Assembly: GCA_020426425.1 (NCBI GenBank)
Contig: JAGQQB010000026.1
Coordinates: 1-16,087, forward strand
From: Planctomycetaceae bacterium
GTDB taxonomy: Bacteria; Planctomycetota; Planctomycetia; Planctomycetales; Planctomycetaceae
Direction: 5' to 3'
DNA length: 16,087 bases
In this document: positions 1 to 7,844 of the stretch, piece after piece
Numbering within the stretch: position 1 is the stretch's first letter
How the letters are laid out: the number at the start of each line of letters is the position of its first letter
Notes under the pieces: generated by a model
Databases searched by the model: none
What the model was told of the DNA's origin: nothing
The model's input: the letters and a program-made list of their open reading frames with translations, nothing else
Translations under genes and position numbers: made by a program

Positions 1-499
1 TCAGCTCCTGAATCTGATCCTTCAGGTCTTTGAGCTGATCCTCGGAGATCGTCTTCTCCTTTTCGGCAGTCTCCGCATGCTTGTTGGCATCGCGGCGAAC
101 GTTGCGGATGGAGACGCGGGACTCTTCGGCGAACTTGTTCACGCGCTGGACGAGATCGCGACGGCGTTCGGTCGACAGCGGCGGCACGTTAATGCGGATC
201 AGACGACCATCGGAGTTCGGAGCCAGTCCCGCATCGCTCGCCTGAATCGCTTTGGCGATTTCGTTCAGAATCGATGCATCGAACGGGCGAATGACGATCT
301 GCTGTGGCTCGGGGCAACTGATGTTGGCCACCTGTTTCATTGGAGTGGGCGATCCGTAGTAGTTCACGCGAATCGAATCGACGAGGCCCGGCGTCGCACG
401 GCCGGTCCGCAATCCCTGCAGCTGACCGCGGAAGACCTCGACGGCCTTTTCCATGCGTTCTTCACAATCCAACAGAATCTCGTCCGTGTCCATGGCCAT
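1..499 (-). CDS. frr: Ribosome recycling factor (3' end cut by window edge)
   Basis: Ribosome recycling factor acts with EF-G in the cytoplasm to split post-termination 70S ribosomes. The visible 166 codons cover most of the usual length of about 185 residues. They begin MAMDTDEILLDCEERMEKAV and contain the family landmarks LRTGRA (about residues 30-35), a YYGSPTP stretch (about 45-51) and the conserved PPLSTERRRDLV segment (about 109-120). The C-terminal coiled helix (KEKTISEDQLKDLKDQIQEL) continues off the window at base 1. I chose the ATG at 499-497 over the second ATG six bases on, because GAGGT lies 8 bases upstream of the first. In many bacteria pyrH precedes frr. Here the upstream neighbour is a DgkA-like membrane protein, so frr probably has its own promoter. 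The identification is secure. Confidence 0.97.
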   Translation of the reverse strand, partial: MAMDTDEILLDCEERMEKAVEVFRGQLQGLRTGRATPGLVDSIRVNYYGSPTPMKQVANISCPEPQQIVIRPFDASILNEIAKAIQASDAGLAPNSDGRLIRINVPPLSTERRRDLVQRVNKFAEESRVSIRNVRRDANKHAETAEKEKTISEDQLKDLKDQIQEL

Positions 500-586
500 G
501 ATCAGTTACCTCAGCAGTTCGTTTTTCAGCAATCCGGTATTCAACATCGGGAGGAGCCAACTCAAGACAGCTTCCTCGGTCAATTC

Positions 587-614
587 AGTATCACACCTTA
601 CCGGACGGGATCAA
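587..614 (-). promoter_or_regulatory. Candidate sigma70-type promoter for frr
   Basis: Reading the minus strand, TTGATC (plus positions 609-614) and GATACT (587-592) are separated by 16 bases. This would start transcription near base 580 and give a leader of about 80 bases before the frr ATG. The match is moderate (4 of 6 in each box), so this is a candidate only. Confidence 0.4.
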
Positions 615-689
615 GATTGAGAAGTGGCGGGAAAGAGGAGGCCGGGAGTCTGGGTTCAGGGAGTGGGAAGCGTTTGCTCGGTTCACTGA

Positions 690-781
690 TCAACGTGAGA
701 CGCAGCCTCGTCAACGACTCAACGGTCGCGCAACGACTCTCAACGAGGGCCGCAGGCCCCTCAACGCGGATCGCTTGACGA
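690..781. repeat. Degenerate 21-bp tandem repeat (TCAACG units) in the frr leader
   Basis: The hexamer TCAACG occurs at 690, 711, 719, 740 and 761, giving spacings of 21, 8, 21 and 21 bases. On the minus strand it reads CGTTGA. The units starting at 690 and 740 agree at 15 of 21 positions, including a shared GCAG at unit positions 13-16. The unit at 761 keeps TCAACG and a GC at the same place. The tract lies between the stop of the DgkA-like gene (795) and the candidate frr promoter. An imperfect hairpin, GAGGGCC / GGCCCCTC (745-762), falls inside it. The rest of 500-794 holds no gene I can support. Confidence 0.55.
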
Positions 782-794
782 CGCGAGTTGACAC

Positions 795-1196
795 CTACAC
801 TGTGAGATGGGCAGCGAAGACGAGCGCGGTGGTAACGATCGCGATGGTGTTCATCGTCAGTACGACTGCGGTCGTCAGGCTGAGCAGCGACTCGCGGTCC
901 TCCCGAGGCAGATCCAGGAGCCTCACCAAAGCGCGGACTCCCAGACGCATCAATTGAATGCAAACGGTGACCCCACCGGTCAGCAACAGGAGTGCCCAGG
1001 CCATCCAGGAAATGCCCAGGATGCAGGCGGCCATGACAATGCCAGAGGCGACAAAGAAGTCGACAAAGAACGTGCTGTCCGCCCGTAAACCGAGGCGAAA
1101 GCCCGATTCCGCGTCCACCAACTGTTGTCGCCATTCTGGACGCGCTGGCGTGTCGGGCTGCGAATCCGAGTCGATTGTGGTGGCGAGGTCGAGCAT
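795..1196 (-). CDS. Small three-helix membrane protein, DgkA-like but lacking catalytic residues
   Basis: This 133-residue protein has a polar N-terminus of about 30 residues, then ESGFRLGLRADSTFFVDFF (30-48), two hydrophobic helices (about 44-62 and 64-82), an amphipathic link and a third helix (about 105-128). That order and the FRLGLR...FFVDFF entry resemble the prokaryotic diacylglycerol kinase family (DgkA), which phosphorylates diacylglycerol or undecaprenol in the inner membrane. The family's catalytic block E-x-x-N-x-A-I-E appears here as Q81-L-M-R84-L-G-V-R88 by hand alignment, so both glutamates and the asparagine are gone. If the homology is right it is probably not an active kinase. 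I chose the ATG at 1196, with AAAGG ten bases upstream, over a GTG at 1247. It lies 120 bases downstream of the LptD-like gene, perhaps in the same transcript. Otherwise it is simply an unknown small membrane protein. Confidence 0.72.
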   Translation of the reverse strand: MLDLATTIDSDSQPDTPARPEWRQQLVDAESGFRLGLRADSTFFVDFFVASGIVMAACILGISWMAWALLLLTGGVTVCIQLMRLGVRALVRLLDLPREDRESLLSLTTAVVLTMNTIAIVTTALVFAAHLTV

Positions 1197-1316
1197 AAGG
1201 GGCTGCCTTTGGGGAAGGAAATTCAGACCTGTGGGTTTCCAGTCCACGGTTTACGGCCGGCATCACACAAATGACGGCGGTTGCGAACCACATGGGGGTT
1301 GTCAATCAGTTCCTGG

Positions 1317-4300
1317 TTACTGCTGAATCCCCAGCAGTGAATTGAGTCTCATCGACCCTCCGCCATAGGACCCGAATTTCGGCTCGAACATCAGCGCGAC
1401 GCCAATGTTGTCCTTGCTACGGTCATATCCCAGTCCAAAGTGCAACAGCCAGGATTCCCCAATCCTGGTGAGCGTGAGGGACTGGCCCCGATCAATTCCT
1501 TCCGCCACGTCGAACGACGTCCCAAACGTCGCCACGTAGAGGTCAGGACTCATCACGTACGAAAAGCTTCCGGTCACAAGCTGGCTGTCGATCGGCCCGG
1601 CCTGGACCTGGCGATAGCCGAGATACACGCTGCCGCGCCGCGAGCGTTGCGACAGCATGCCGACATCCCACACGCTCTGGCCGCCATCGAACAGATCGAA
1701 CACGCCGCTCGCGAGCAGCGAGGTGCGCGGACCAACATGCCAGGCGTAACGACCATTGATCAATCCAAACGATTCGCCAAAGTTGTCGCGGCTCGCATTG
1801 GGGAAAAACGACGCGCCGGCATCGAGTTCCATCCAGTCGATGATGCGCGGACGATCGGGCGGACCGACTTTCGTCTGCCAGCGATGATGCATCCCGAATC
1901 GCAACACATGCTGCGCATCGACCAGCTCATGATAGGGGGCAGTCACACTGCGACCAGCCCCTGATCGCACCGCATAGAAGCGGGGATCGTAGATCGCTGG
2001 CAGCGCTCCACCAAACTGATACGCCAGGAATCGCTCACGAAACCGTTCCTGAGCGTTTTCGTCGAACTCGTTGTATTGCGGTACGTTCAGCAGTGCTTCG
2101 GTCGAATCCGAATAAGAATAATCGAAGTCGAAGATCATCTTGTGTGCGAGTCCGTTCAGCCCCAGAATCGGGTCGTACACGTTGGGCATGTACTTTGAGA
2201 ATTGCAGGCTCCCGCGGACTCCAGCACTGCCATACAGGCGGCTCAGGCTGCTCTTGGTTACATCTTCTTCCCAGAACGCGACTTCGCCCAGGGCATACGG
2301 CACAACGTGCATCGGCCCGAGATCGAATGGCAGACTGAGTTCATGCCGCGACATCGCCACGACACCTTGTGAATCAGTGGCGTAGTACGGCAGTGGAGCA
2401 AAGGGGTCGGCCACTGGATCGATGGGGCCGACCGCCGGACGAATATGCCCATATCCCACAGAGGAATGCGAACTCCAGACAACGGGTGAACCAAACAGCG
2501 GTTCCCCCAGCAGCGACAGGTCCGCTTTGGGATACCAGTCGGTCGAATCCATAAAGTCGTTCGAGCGGACGCGGCCCAGAATGCCCGCCTGCAGATTGCC
2601 TGTCTGATGCGTCAGCCCGATCAGGTTCTCCAGATCCTTGCCTGTGTCCCACTGCTGCTCGTTGTACTGCTCGTCAAAGTTGCGGTCTTCACCAAAGATG
2701 TGCCCCGCTTCGAGCGTGAGCCAGTTGTTGAAGGGCAGATCCACCCGGTTGCGCGACAGGATGCGTCCGCGATTGTTACTCGGCGGCGCCAACGAGCGAC
2801 GATCGAAACCCAGGTTATCCCGACCGGTGTCGTGGATGTAATAGACATCGGTCATGCCGGAGTAGTGCGCTGGCGCTCCCAGCAGCGCACCATAGAAGTC
2901 GTACGTTGCTTCTGTCCCGACTGCCGGACCGCGGCGTGAAAGGTAATCGACCTCCAGATCCCAAGTGACGCCTTTCGGCAGGTTGAGGCCCAGGAGACCA
3001 TCGAGGTTCCACATGGTGTGCAACTCGGCCCCAAAAATACCCGAATAACCAGCGTTCAACTGTCGCAGGGGGATGTGAGGATCTTCTGCGGGGCTGGTGA
3101 ATGACGGCGTGTAGAAGACGGGCATGTCCTCGACGAAGAACCGGTTATTCAAACTCGACACCCAGAGCGTGCTCGGATCGACGTCGGTGGCGAAGGGATT
3201 GACCGCCGAAAAGTTGGCGTTGGGGCGCTCCTGCAGAAAGACATCGCTGGATTCCACTCGCCACTTCGGTTGGCCGAATTGACTGGTCGTAAACCAGGCA
3301 TTGCGGGCGTGATAGTTGGTATCGGAGAGTTGCCGCAGCTCCGAGGCTCGCAGTCGCAACGTCCCTTCCAGTTCGGGGAGATACGTCCTTACCTCGGCAT
3401 TCAGCGACAGGCCGCGACGCTGGCTCAGATCGTAGAACGCATGCGACGCCCTGATGTCGCTGTTGCCCTGCCGGACCACAATGTTTCCTTCGAGATACAC
3501 CTGAAACGGCGTGTTTTCGTCGAGATCGAAGCCACCGATTTCGCTGAAGCGGTCGGCATCGGTCCAGATAACGGCCCGATCAGCAGTCAGATCGAGCCGG
3601 GTCAGAATCGTGCGGCCTTCCATTTGCAGTGGAATGTTGTCGACCACGACATTCACACCACCAGTGATCGTCGCCACGAATTCTTGCGGCACCGCACCAG
3701 TCGATGGCGCGACCTTGAACTCGAAGCGTTCCCCCAGGAATCGCGGACTGATGCTGACATGCCGCCGCAGTCCGAAGCTGCTGGGAGCGGGTAACTGAGC
3801 GACCGTCGTGGGTTCCATCGGCGGAGGTGGTACGACATATTGAGTTTGCTGTAACCCGCCCCGTGCTCCCTGCCGACGTTCCAGACCTCGACGGATGACG
3901 GGATCTTCAGCCACCTCTGGCGCGTCTTGTGGTGTGAAATCAGTCGCGAGCTCCGTCGCCACAATCTCGAACAACCACCAGGGGCGGGTTTCTGCTCGCC
4001 CATCTATCTTCCGAATGGCGGACACCTCGGGGGTCGACTCGGCATAGCCGACCAGGATCGCTGGTTGTCCATCGGGCGCATTCACTTCCCACAGCACGAT
4101 TTGGGCGGCGGACCATACTTGAGCCCCTTGCGAAACGCGGCAATTCCCCCGCAACAGCAGCGTACGCTCTCCCCCAAGCACACAGCGATCTGCGATTTGG
4201 GCGGATACGGTCACCGGACCACCGGCGGGCGGTGCCTCTCCCAGCAAACTGTGCCCGGTCTGCGCAGAGGCAACCCCGGCAAGGCTGAGCACAAGCGTCA

Positions 4301-4346
4301 GCCCCGCCCATACGCATCGTGCGTAGAGCGGTCGGGGGGACGACAC
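1317..4346 (-). CDS. LptD/OstA-like outer-membrane LPS assembly protein
   Basis: The predicted protein has 1009 residues. A signal peptide (hydrophobic core about 13-27, cleavage likely after ASA at 26-28) directs it across the inner membrane. A proline-rich linker (about 171-188) follows. Residues about 195-345 read as an OstA/LptA-type beta-jellyroll with repeated strands such as TILTRLDLTADRAVIW and GNIVVRQGNSDIRASHAFYD. NNRFFVEDMPVFYTPSF (401-417) matches the point where LptD passes into its barrel ('...P.FY.P...'). The remaining 590 or so residues are rich in alternating aromatic and polar strands, typical of an outer-membrane beta-barrel. In the LptD family this barrel, with LptE, inserts lipopolysaccharide into the outer leaflet. 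The start is GTG at 4346, since an in-frame TAA lies 18 bases upstream. The C-terminus ends in Gln rather than an aromatic residue. It is longer than E. coli LptD (784). A paralogous OstA-domain barrel with another cargo cannot be excluded. Confidence 0.8.
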   Translation of the reverse strand: MSSPRPLYARCVWAGLTLVLSLAGVASAQTGHSLLGEAPPAGGPVTVSAQIADRCVLGGERTLLLRGNCRVSQGAQVWSAAQIVLWEVNAPDGQPAILVGYAESTPEVSAIRKIDGRAETRPWWLFEIVATELATDFTPQDAPEVAEDPVIRRGLERRQGARGGLQQTQYVVPPPPMEPTTVAQLPAPSSFGLRRHVSISPRFLGERFEFKVAPSTGAVPQEFVATITGGVNVVVDNIPLQMEGRTILTRLDLTADRAVIWTDADRFSEIGGFDLDENTPFQVYLEGNIVVRQGNSDIRASHAFYDLSQRRGLSLNAEVRTYLPELEGTLRLRASELRQLSDTNYHARNAWFTTSQFGQPKWRVESSDVFLQERPNANFSAVNPFATDVDPSTLWVSSLNNRFFVEDMPVFYTPSFTSPAEDPHIPLRQLNAGYSGIFGAELHTMWNLDGLLGLNLPKGVTWDLEVDYLSRRGPAVGTEATYDFYGALLGAPAHYSGMTDVYYIHDTGRDNLGFDRRSLAPPSNNRGRILSRNRVDLPFNNWLTLEAGHIFGEDRNFDEQYNEQQWDTGKDLENLIGLTHQTGNLQAGILGRVRSNDFMDSTDWYPKADLSLLGEPLFGSPVVWSSHSSVGYGHIRPAVGPIDPVADPFAPLPYYATDSQGVVAMSRHELSLPFDLGPMHVVPYALGEVAFWEEDVTKSSLSRLYGSAGVRGSLQFSKYMPNVYDPILGLNGLAHKMIFDFDYSYSDSTEALLNVPQYNEFDENAQERFRERFLAYQFGGALPAIYDPRFYAVRSGAGRSVTAPYHELVDAQHVLRFGMHHRWQTKVGPPDRPRIIDWMELDAGASFFPNASRDNFGESFGLINGRYAWHVGPRTSLLASGVFDLFDGGQSVWDVGMLSQRSRRGSVYLGYRQVQAGPIDSQLVTGSFSYVMSPDLYVATFGTSFDVAEGIDRGQSLTLTRIGESWLLHFGLGYDRSKDNIGVALMFEPKFGSYGGGSMRLNSLLGIQQ

Positions 4347-4419
4347 GCGGCGAATCCGTTCGCGTTAATAGTGGGGAGGGAATTGATGCGACGGGGAATC
4401 GTCGCCAATAGGGGGCAGG

Positions 4420-4449
4420 AGTATACGCCCGTTTGGAAAACTGAGTCAA
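4420..4449 (-). promoter_or_regulatory. Strong sigma70-type promoter for the LptD-like gene
   Basis: On the minus strand TTGACT (plus 4444-4449) and TATACT (4420-4425) are separated by 18 bases. This is the best promoter match in the window. Transcription would begin near 4413, leaving a leader of about 67 bases before the GTG start at 4346. It lies only 35 bases beyond the stop of the NuoN-like gene, and I see no terminator between them, so read-through from upstream is also possible. Confidence 0.7.
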
Positions 4450-4457
4450 TAACGGTC

Positions 4458-4478
4458 TGGCGCGTGGGTGTGGCGCGT
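4458..4478. repeat. Paired 8-bp direct repeat just upstream of the LptD-like promoter
   Basis: TGGCGCGT occurs at 4458-4465 and again at 4471-4478, 13 bases apart. On the minus strand the repeats sit 9 and 22 bases upstream of the -35 box, a normal place for an activator or anti-activator site. The sequence alone does not show that anything binds here. Confidence 0.4.
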
Positions 4479-4484
4479 AACTCA

Positions 4485-5786
4485 TTATTTTGAAGTACCT
4501 TGCGGATCGCCATCTGGCACCACCTGAGGGGCTGTTCGCGGCGCTGGAACCGTTGATTCCCAGGGGCTGATTTCGGTCTGATCTCGCAGGAGTCGCAACC
4601 AGGACACCATCGGCCCCCACATTCCCAGCGCCAGCAAACCGCAAAAGACGACCGTCGCTGGAGCGACCTCATACAATCCCAGATGCGGCGCCCTGGTGTG
4701 TGGGATGACCAGTCCCGAGAGCAATTCCAGTCGCCACCAGAATCCAGGCGTTGGGGGCAATCCAGCAAGCGTCCAAATGCTGATGAACAGCAACAGGCGA
4801 CCGCTCAAACTGTGCCGCCAGTGCAGACCACACAGCAGGACGACCCAGCCGACAGAGTCGAGCAGCAGAATCATCGGCACCAAGCCACGCCCAGATTGCA
4901 GAGGTTGCGCGGCGGCGAGCGACAACTCAGGATGCAGCAGATCCCAGCCTGCCAATACCACCGCCGCCAACCCGCCGCAGATCGTGACCCCGGCGAGTAA
5001 TTGCAGCTGTTGTCCAACCGGACGCGACAGGTCAACGCGGATGGCGATGAGCAGCAACGGGAGAATAATTGCGGGCATCAGCACCGAGAGTTGACGTTCA
5101 TCAACCAGCAGATGCGGCAGCCCCTGCAGCCAGAGCAGTGGCAGCAGGATCAACGGCAATAACTGAGGACCGATGATCTCCCAGCCATCAGTCGATTGCT
5201 GGCGGGACAGACGCGGGAGCGGAAACAGGCGTGTCAGCCAACCGGTCCCGGTGAGGAGACAGATCAGTGCGATGGTCCGCCAGATTGGTTGGGGATCAGG
5301 TCCCGCCACTCCAAGTGTTGGCAGTAGCAGACCGGCCAGTGCCAGCAGGATGGCAATCGCATCGGCACCGAGTCCGCAGCGATCTGGGGATTCGCGGACC
5401 GATTGTGTTTCCATCCAACGAATGATGCCGAGCCCCACTACGGGGACGCACAAAGCTAGCGGTGAGGTCGCTCCCTCAACCCAGGCGATCAACCCACAGC
5501 CGCAGAGCCACATGCCCAACTGATCCAGTCGACTCGCAGACTCATTCCACCGCATTGGCCAATACCGGACACAACCGACAACAGCCCAGCCGAGAGCCAG
5601 CAGCAGCGACCCCTGCGGCACCTCCCGGCCAGAGGATGATCCGAGGACAGCGGCCCCGAACACTGCAAGCGGGGGCAGCAGTTCAGGATGCAGCAAACTC
5701 CAGGCTGTCTTCCGCAGCCACCAGACAATGATACCGATAGTGAATAGCAGGAGACCGCAAGATTCCGGGCGAGAAAGAGGGATCAT
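4485..5786 (-). CDS. Divergent NuoN-like (complex I antiporter-type) membrane protein
   Basis: The 433-residue protein is almost wholly hydrophobic, with roughly 11-13 membrane helices. The recognisable block is SIWTLAGLPPTPGFWWRLELL (336-356), close to the SLAGIPPTAGF-x-GKF signature of the NuoN/NdhB and Mrp-type proton-translocating family. The lysine of the GKF element reads as R352. A polar tail of about 30 residues follows the last helix. NuoN subunits carry protons through the membrane arm of respiratory complex I. The short length, weak overall resemblance and absence of any other nuo gene nearby argue against a standard complex I subunit. Its ATG overlaps the stop of the NuoM-like gene (ATGA at 5786-5783), so the two are probably translated together and may form a heterodimer. 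Confidence 0.68.
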   Translation of the reverse strand: MIPLSRPESCGLLLFTIGIIVWWLRKTAWSLLHPELLPPLAVFGAAVLGSSSGREVPQGSLLLALGWAVVGCVRYWPMRWNESASRLDQLGMWLCGCGLIAWVEGATSPLALCVPVVGLGIIRWMETQSVRESPDRCGLGADAIAILLALAGLLLPTLGVAGPDPQPIWRTIALICLLTGTGWLTRLFPLPRLSRQQSTDGWEIIGPQLLPLILLPLLWLQGLPHLLVDERQLSVLMPAIILPLLLIAIRVDLSRPVGQQLQLLAGVTICGGLAAVVLAGWDLLHPELSLAAAQPLQSGRGLVPMILLLDSVGWVVLLCGLHWRHSLSGRLLLFISIWTLAGLPPTPGFWWRLELLSGLVIPHTRAPHLGLYEVAPATVVFCGLLALGMWGPMVSWLRLLRDQTEISPWESTVPAPRTAPQVVPDGDPQGTSK

Positions 5787-7204
5787 GTTTCACCCTCCAG
5801 TTCGACGCTGGCGACATGCTGTTGCAGATCCTCGGGTTCGCCAAGAACGCCGTCCATCGATCGCGTGATTGCTGGCAACAGTCTGGTCGCAAACAGCAGC
5901 ACTGCGGTTACGAACCCCAGCCACATGAGCGAGTCGAGCGGTGACTGCGTCTGCATCCAGTGCGTGCCCAGGTCGTACAGTGAGTGCTGCCAGGCGAGCA
6001 CGGGAACCAGACTGAGCATCAGGCCCGCGCACCACGTCCCCAGGCGTCGCCGCATCGAAGAGGGCGCGGCAGCGGTCGTTCCAACGCTACTTGACCACAT
6101 GAGACTCGACAGCAGGACGAGCAGCAGCGGCGCGACCACATCCAGTCGCGGACCAGCAGCCGAGTGAACCACGAGCCACAAGCCAACATGGTTCCCCCAG
6201 AGGAGCGGCGCAGTTCGCAGTTGATCAGCACTGACTGGTCGCGACCAGAAACTGCTCGCCACATGCCACATGCCCAGCATCAGTGGCCCTCCGAGCCAGA
6301 GCAGCAGCAGTTCAGGACTGGCGATGAACACCGGCGCGATGATCTGGCCAATCAACAGCAGTGGCAGTTTGGTCAGCACGCAGACCCACCACAATTCGGC
6401 GACTGCGTTAGCGGGCGATCTTCCGCTGAATGGCCATGCGCGGCGTGGCAGGCAACCACCGAGAGTCAGGCTCGCGGCGAGAAACGGAATGAGTGCCCAG
6501 CCGCGCCATTGCTCCCAGATCTGCAACGCGGCGGGATGCTGTCCACAAACTCGCGGCAACTGCAGCAGGTCTGCCGCAAGCAGAAAGCCAGTCGCAGATG
6601 GCGCCGAATGAGGTGCAGATCGCACCAGCGACAGCCCACCGATCAAAGCCGCGAAACCGACCAGCAAACAGATCCATCCTGCCAGTTGTTCGCGCAGGAA
6701 CCAGTCAGCATGACGTCGATGGACAGCATCTCCACGCTGTGACATCAGCCACCAGCACGACACGATCGCCCCTGCCCAGCCGGTCAGCAGTGACGTCACA
6801 TCCTGTGCGACAACGACCAGATTGACCAGCCCCATCAGCCCCAGGGAGCAGGGAATGGTCCAAGCGGAACTGCCGAGTGACAGGCCGCGTTGAACGCTCA
6901 CCCATGTCACCAGGACCAGTGCGACCAGCAGCGGAAACCCTTGTGAACTGTAGGTCCATGCGATGGTGACGCCACCAATCGGTCCCCAATGCAATGAGGT
7001 TGCATCGCTCTCAGCCAACTGCAGCTGCCACTGCAATCCCGCCGACATCGCCAAGACCAACAGGAGTGCCGCCGCACTAACCCAGCGACGACTTCCCGTC
7101 GCCACGCAGGTCGACAGCACCGCGCCAATGAGCGGCCCCACCACCAGGAGTGCCAGCATCACCAGGACATCGATGGATTCCGATGGTGGCGTGGCAATGG
7201 GCAT
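5783..7204 (-). CDS. Divergent NuoM-like (complex I antiporter-type) membrane protein
   Basis: This is a 473-residue polytopic membrane protein with about 12-14 helices. The NuoM family shows faintly: a segment DVTSLLTGWAGAIVSCWWLM (about 135-154), where NuoM has its helix-5 Trp-Glu, and LPRRAWPFSGRSPANAVAELWW (about 252-273) followed by LTKLP, which resembles the family's 'P.H.WLPDAH..AP' and 'LLKMG' blocks. The helix-5 glutamate position reads as alanine (A144) and the helix-7 lysine is not evident. The helix-8 lysine seems kept (K279). It may therefore not pump protons in the usual way. I chose the ATG at 7204; a TTG at 7240 that overlaps the FHA stop is the main alternative and would add 12 residues. 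It overlaps the NuoN-like gene by 4 bases. Confidence 0.62.
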   Translation of the reverse strand: MPIATPPSESIDVLVMLALLVVGPLIGAVLSTCVATGSRRWVSAAALLLVLAMSAGLQWQLQLAESDATSLHWGPIGGVTIAWTYSSQGFPLLVALVLVTWVSVQRGLSLGSSAWTIPCSLGLMGLVNLVVVAQDVTSLLTGWAGAIVSCWWLMSQRGDAVHRRHADWFLREQLAGWICLLVGFAALIGGLSLVRSAPHSAPSATGFLLAADLLQLPRVCGQHPAALQIWEQWRGWALIPFLAASLTLGGCLPRRAWPFSGRSPANAVAELWWVCVLTKLPLLLIGQIIAPVFIASPELLLLWLGGPLMLGMWHVASSFWSRPVSADQLRTAPLLWGNHVGLWLVVHSAAGPRLDVVAPLLLVLLSSLMWSSSVGTTAAAPSSMRRRLGTWCAGLMLSLVPVLAWQHSLYDLGTHWMQTQSPLDSLMWLGFVTAVLLFATRLLPAITRSMDGVLGEPEDLQQHVASVELEGET

Positions 7205-7236
7205 TGCGGAGATTACACAGGACACAGCGAATCCGT

Positions 7237-7728
7237 TCAATCGTCGATCACGTCGTCATCGTCAATTTCTTCGACGTCCCAATCTTCGTCGTCATCGACC
7301 GGTTGTGCCAACGGGATGTGCCGCGCGCCAGTGACTTCCACCGCGAAATCTTCCGCTTCATCTGGCAGGATCACTGGGATGTCCCCACTGATCATGTGTG
7401 GATCGACCGCAGGGGGATTGCGTGGGCTTTTCGGTTTCACCCCAACGGCTTCGACTCGGAACAACTGATCCCCGATGCACAGCTCATCTCCCAGACTCAA
7501 GCCCGCTTCTTGAGGAATTAGTTTCCCATTCACGCGGACCCCGTTCATGCTGCCGAGATCGCGCACGACGTAACGGTCGTCGATCTGAGCGACGCAACAG
7601 TGCTTGCGGGAGATCTTCCGACTGGCGGTGAGAACCACATCGCACTCCTGTCCCCGACCGAAAAAGACGATCGCCTTATCGAGCGGTATCGGACGTCCAC
7701 CGGTCAGCGGAACAAGCACATACGGCAT
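7237..7728 (-). CDS. FHA-domain protein with acidic C-terminal tail
   Basis: FHA domains bind phosphothreonine peptides. In this 163-residue protein the domain fills residues 1 to about 95, with the expected landmarks: G24-R25, S40-R-K-H43, N62-G63 and N67-G68 within DLGSMNGVRVNG. These residues make up the phosphopeptide-binding surface, so it should be functional. After it come a proline-rich stretch and a very acidic tail (about 144-163, mostly Asp and Glu). No signal peptide or membrane helix is seen, so it is probably cytoplasmic. The ATG at 7728 has GGAA 7 bases upstream. It lies 32 bases (or a 3-base overlap with the TTG start) before the NuoM-like gene, suggesting a three-gene operon whose membrane pair may be under Ser/Thr kinase control. 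That last point is inference. Confidence 0.9.
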   Translation of the reverse strand: MPYVLVPLTGGRPIPLDKAIVFFGRGQECDVVLTASRKISRKHCCVAQIDDRYVVRDLGSMNGVRVNGKLIPQEAGLSLGDELCIGDQLFRVEAVGVKPKSPRNPPAVDPHMISGDIPVILPDEAEDFAVEVTGARHIPLAQPVDDDEDWDVEEIDDDDVIDD

Positions 7729-7772
7729 GAAGTGGTTCCAATACGTCGGGAATTCGGGGCGATTTGCCCGGC

Positions 7773-7800
7773 AACAAACCCGCCAGCCGAGTCGGCGGGT
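7773..7800 (-). terminator. Probable intrinsic terminator of the sulfatase gene
   Basis: On the minus strand, ACCCGCC (plus 7794-7800) pairs perfectly with GGCGGGT (7778-7784) over a 9-base loop, followed by TTTGTT. It lies 45 bases after the sulfatase stop and 50 bases before the FHA start, where a terminator separating the two units would be expected. The T tract is short. Confidence 0.6.
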
Positions 7801-7844
7801 CCGTCAGTCTAGCCACTCGCACCGACCGCTGTCAGTAGCGAGCT

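Noticed and set aside
745..762. GAGGGCC / GGCCCCTC hairpin as terminator of the DgkA-like gene
   Set aside because: The stem needs a bulge and a 3-base loop, and no T run follows on the minus strand. It also sits inside the 21-bp repeat, which explains its symmetry.
77..778. Long plus-strand open frame of 233 codons over the frr region
   Set aside because: It is antisense to frr, whose protein is unmistakable. The translation is arginine- and histidine-rich and has no family features.
787..792. TTGACA on the plus strand as a -35 box
   Set aside because: No -10 box follows at the right distance, and no plus-strand gene lies downstream.
598..1305. Minus-strand open frame of 235 codons covering the DgkA-like gene and the frr leader
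   Set aside because: The overlapping frame at 795-1196 gives clean membrane helices and a family pattern. This one is proline- and arginine-rich and runs through the tandem repeat.
1300..1305. TTGACA on the minus strand as promoter of the DgkA-like gene
   Set aside because: The sequence 16-18 bases downstream (AACCGC and neighbours) does not resemble a -10 box.
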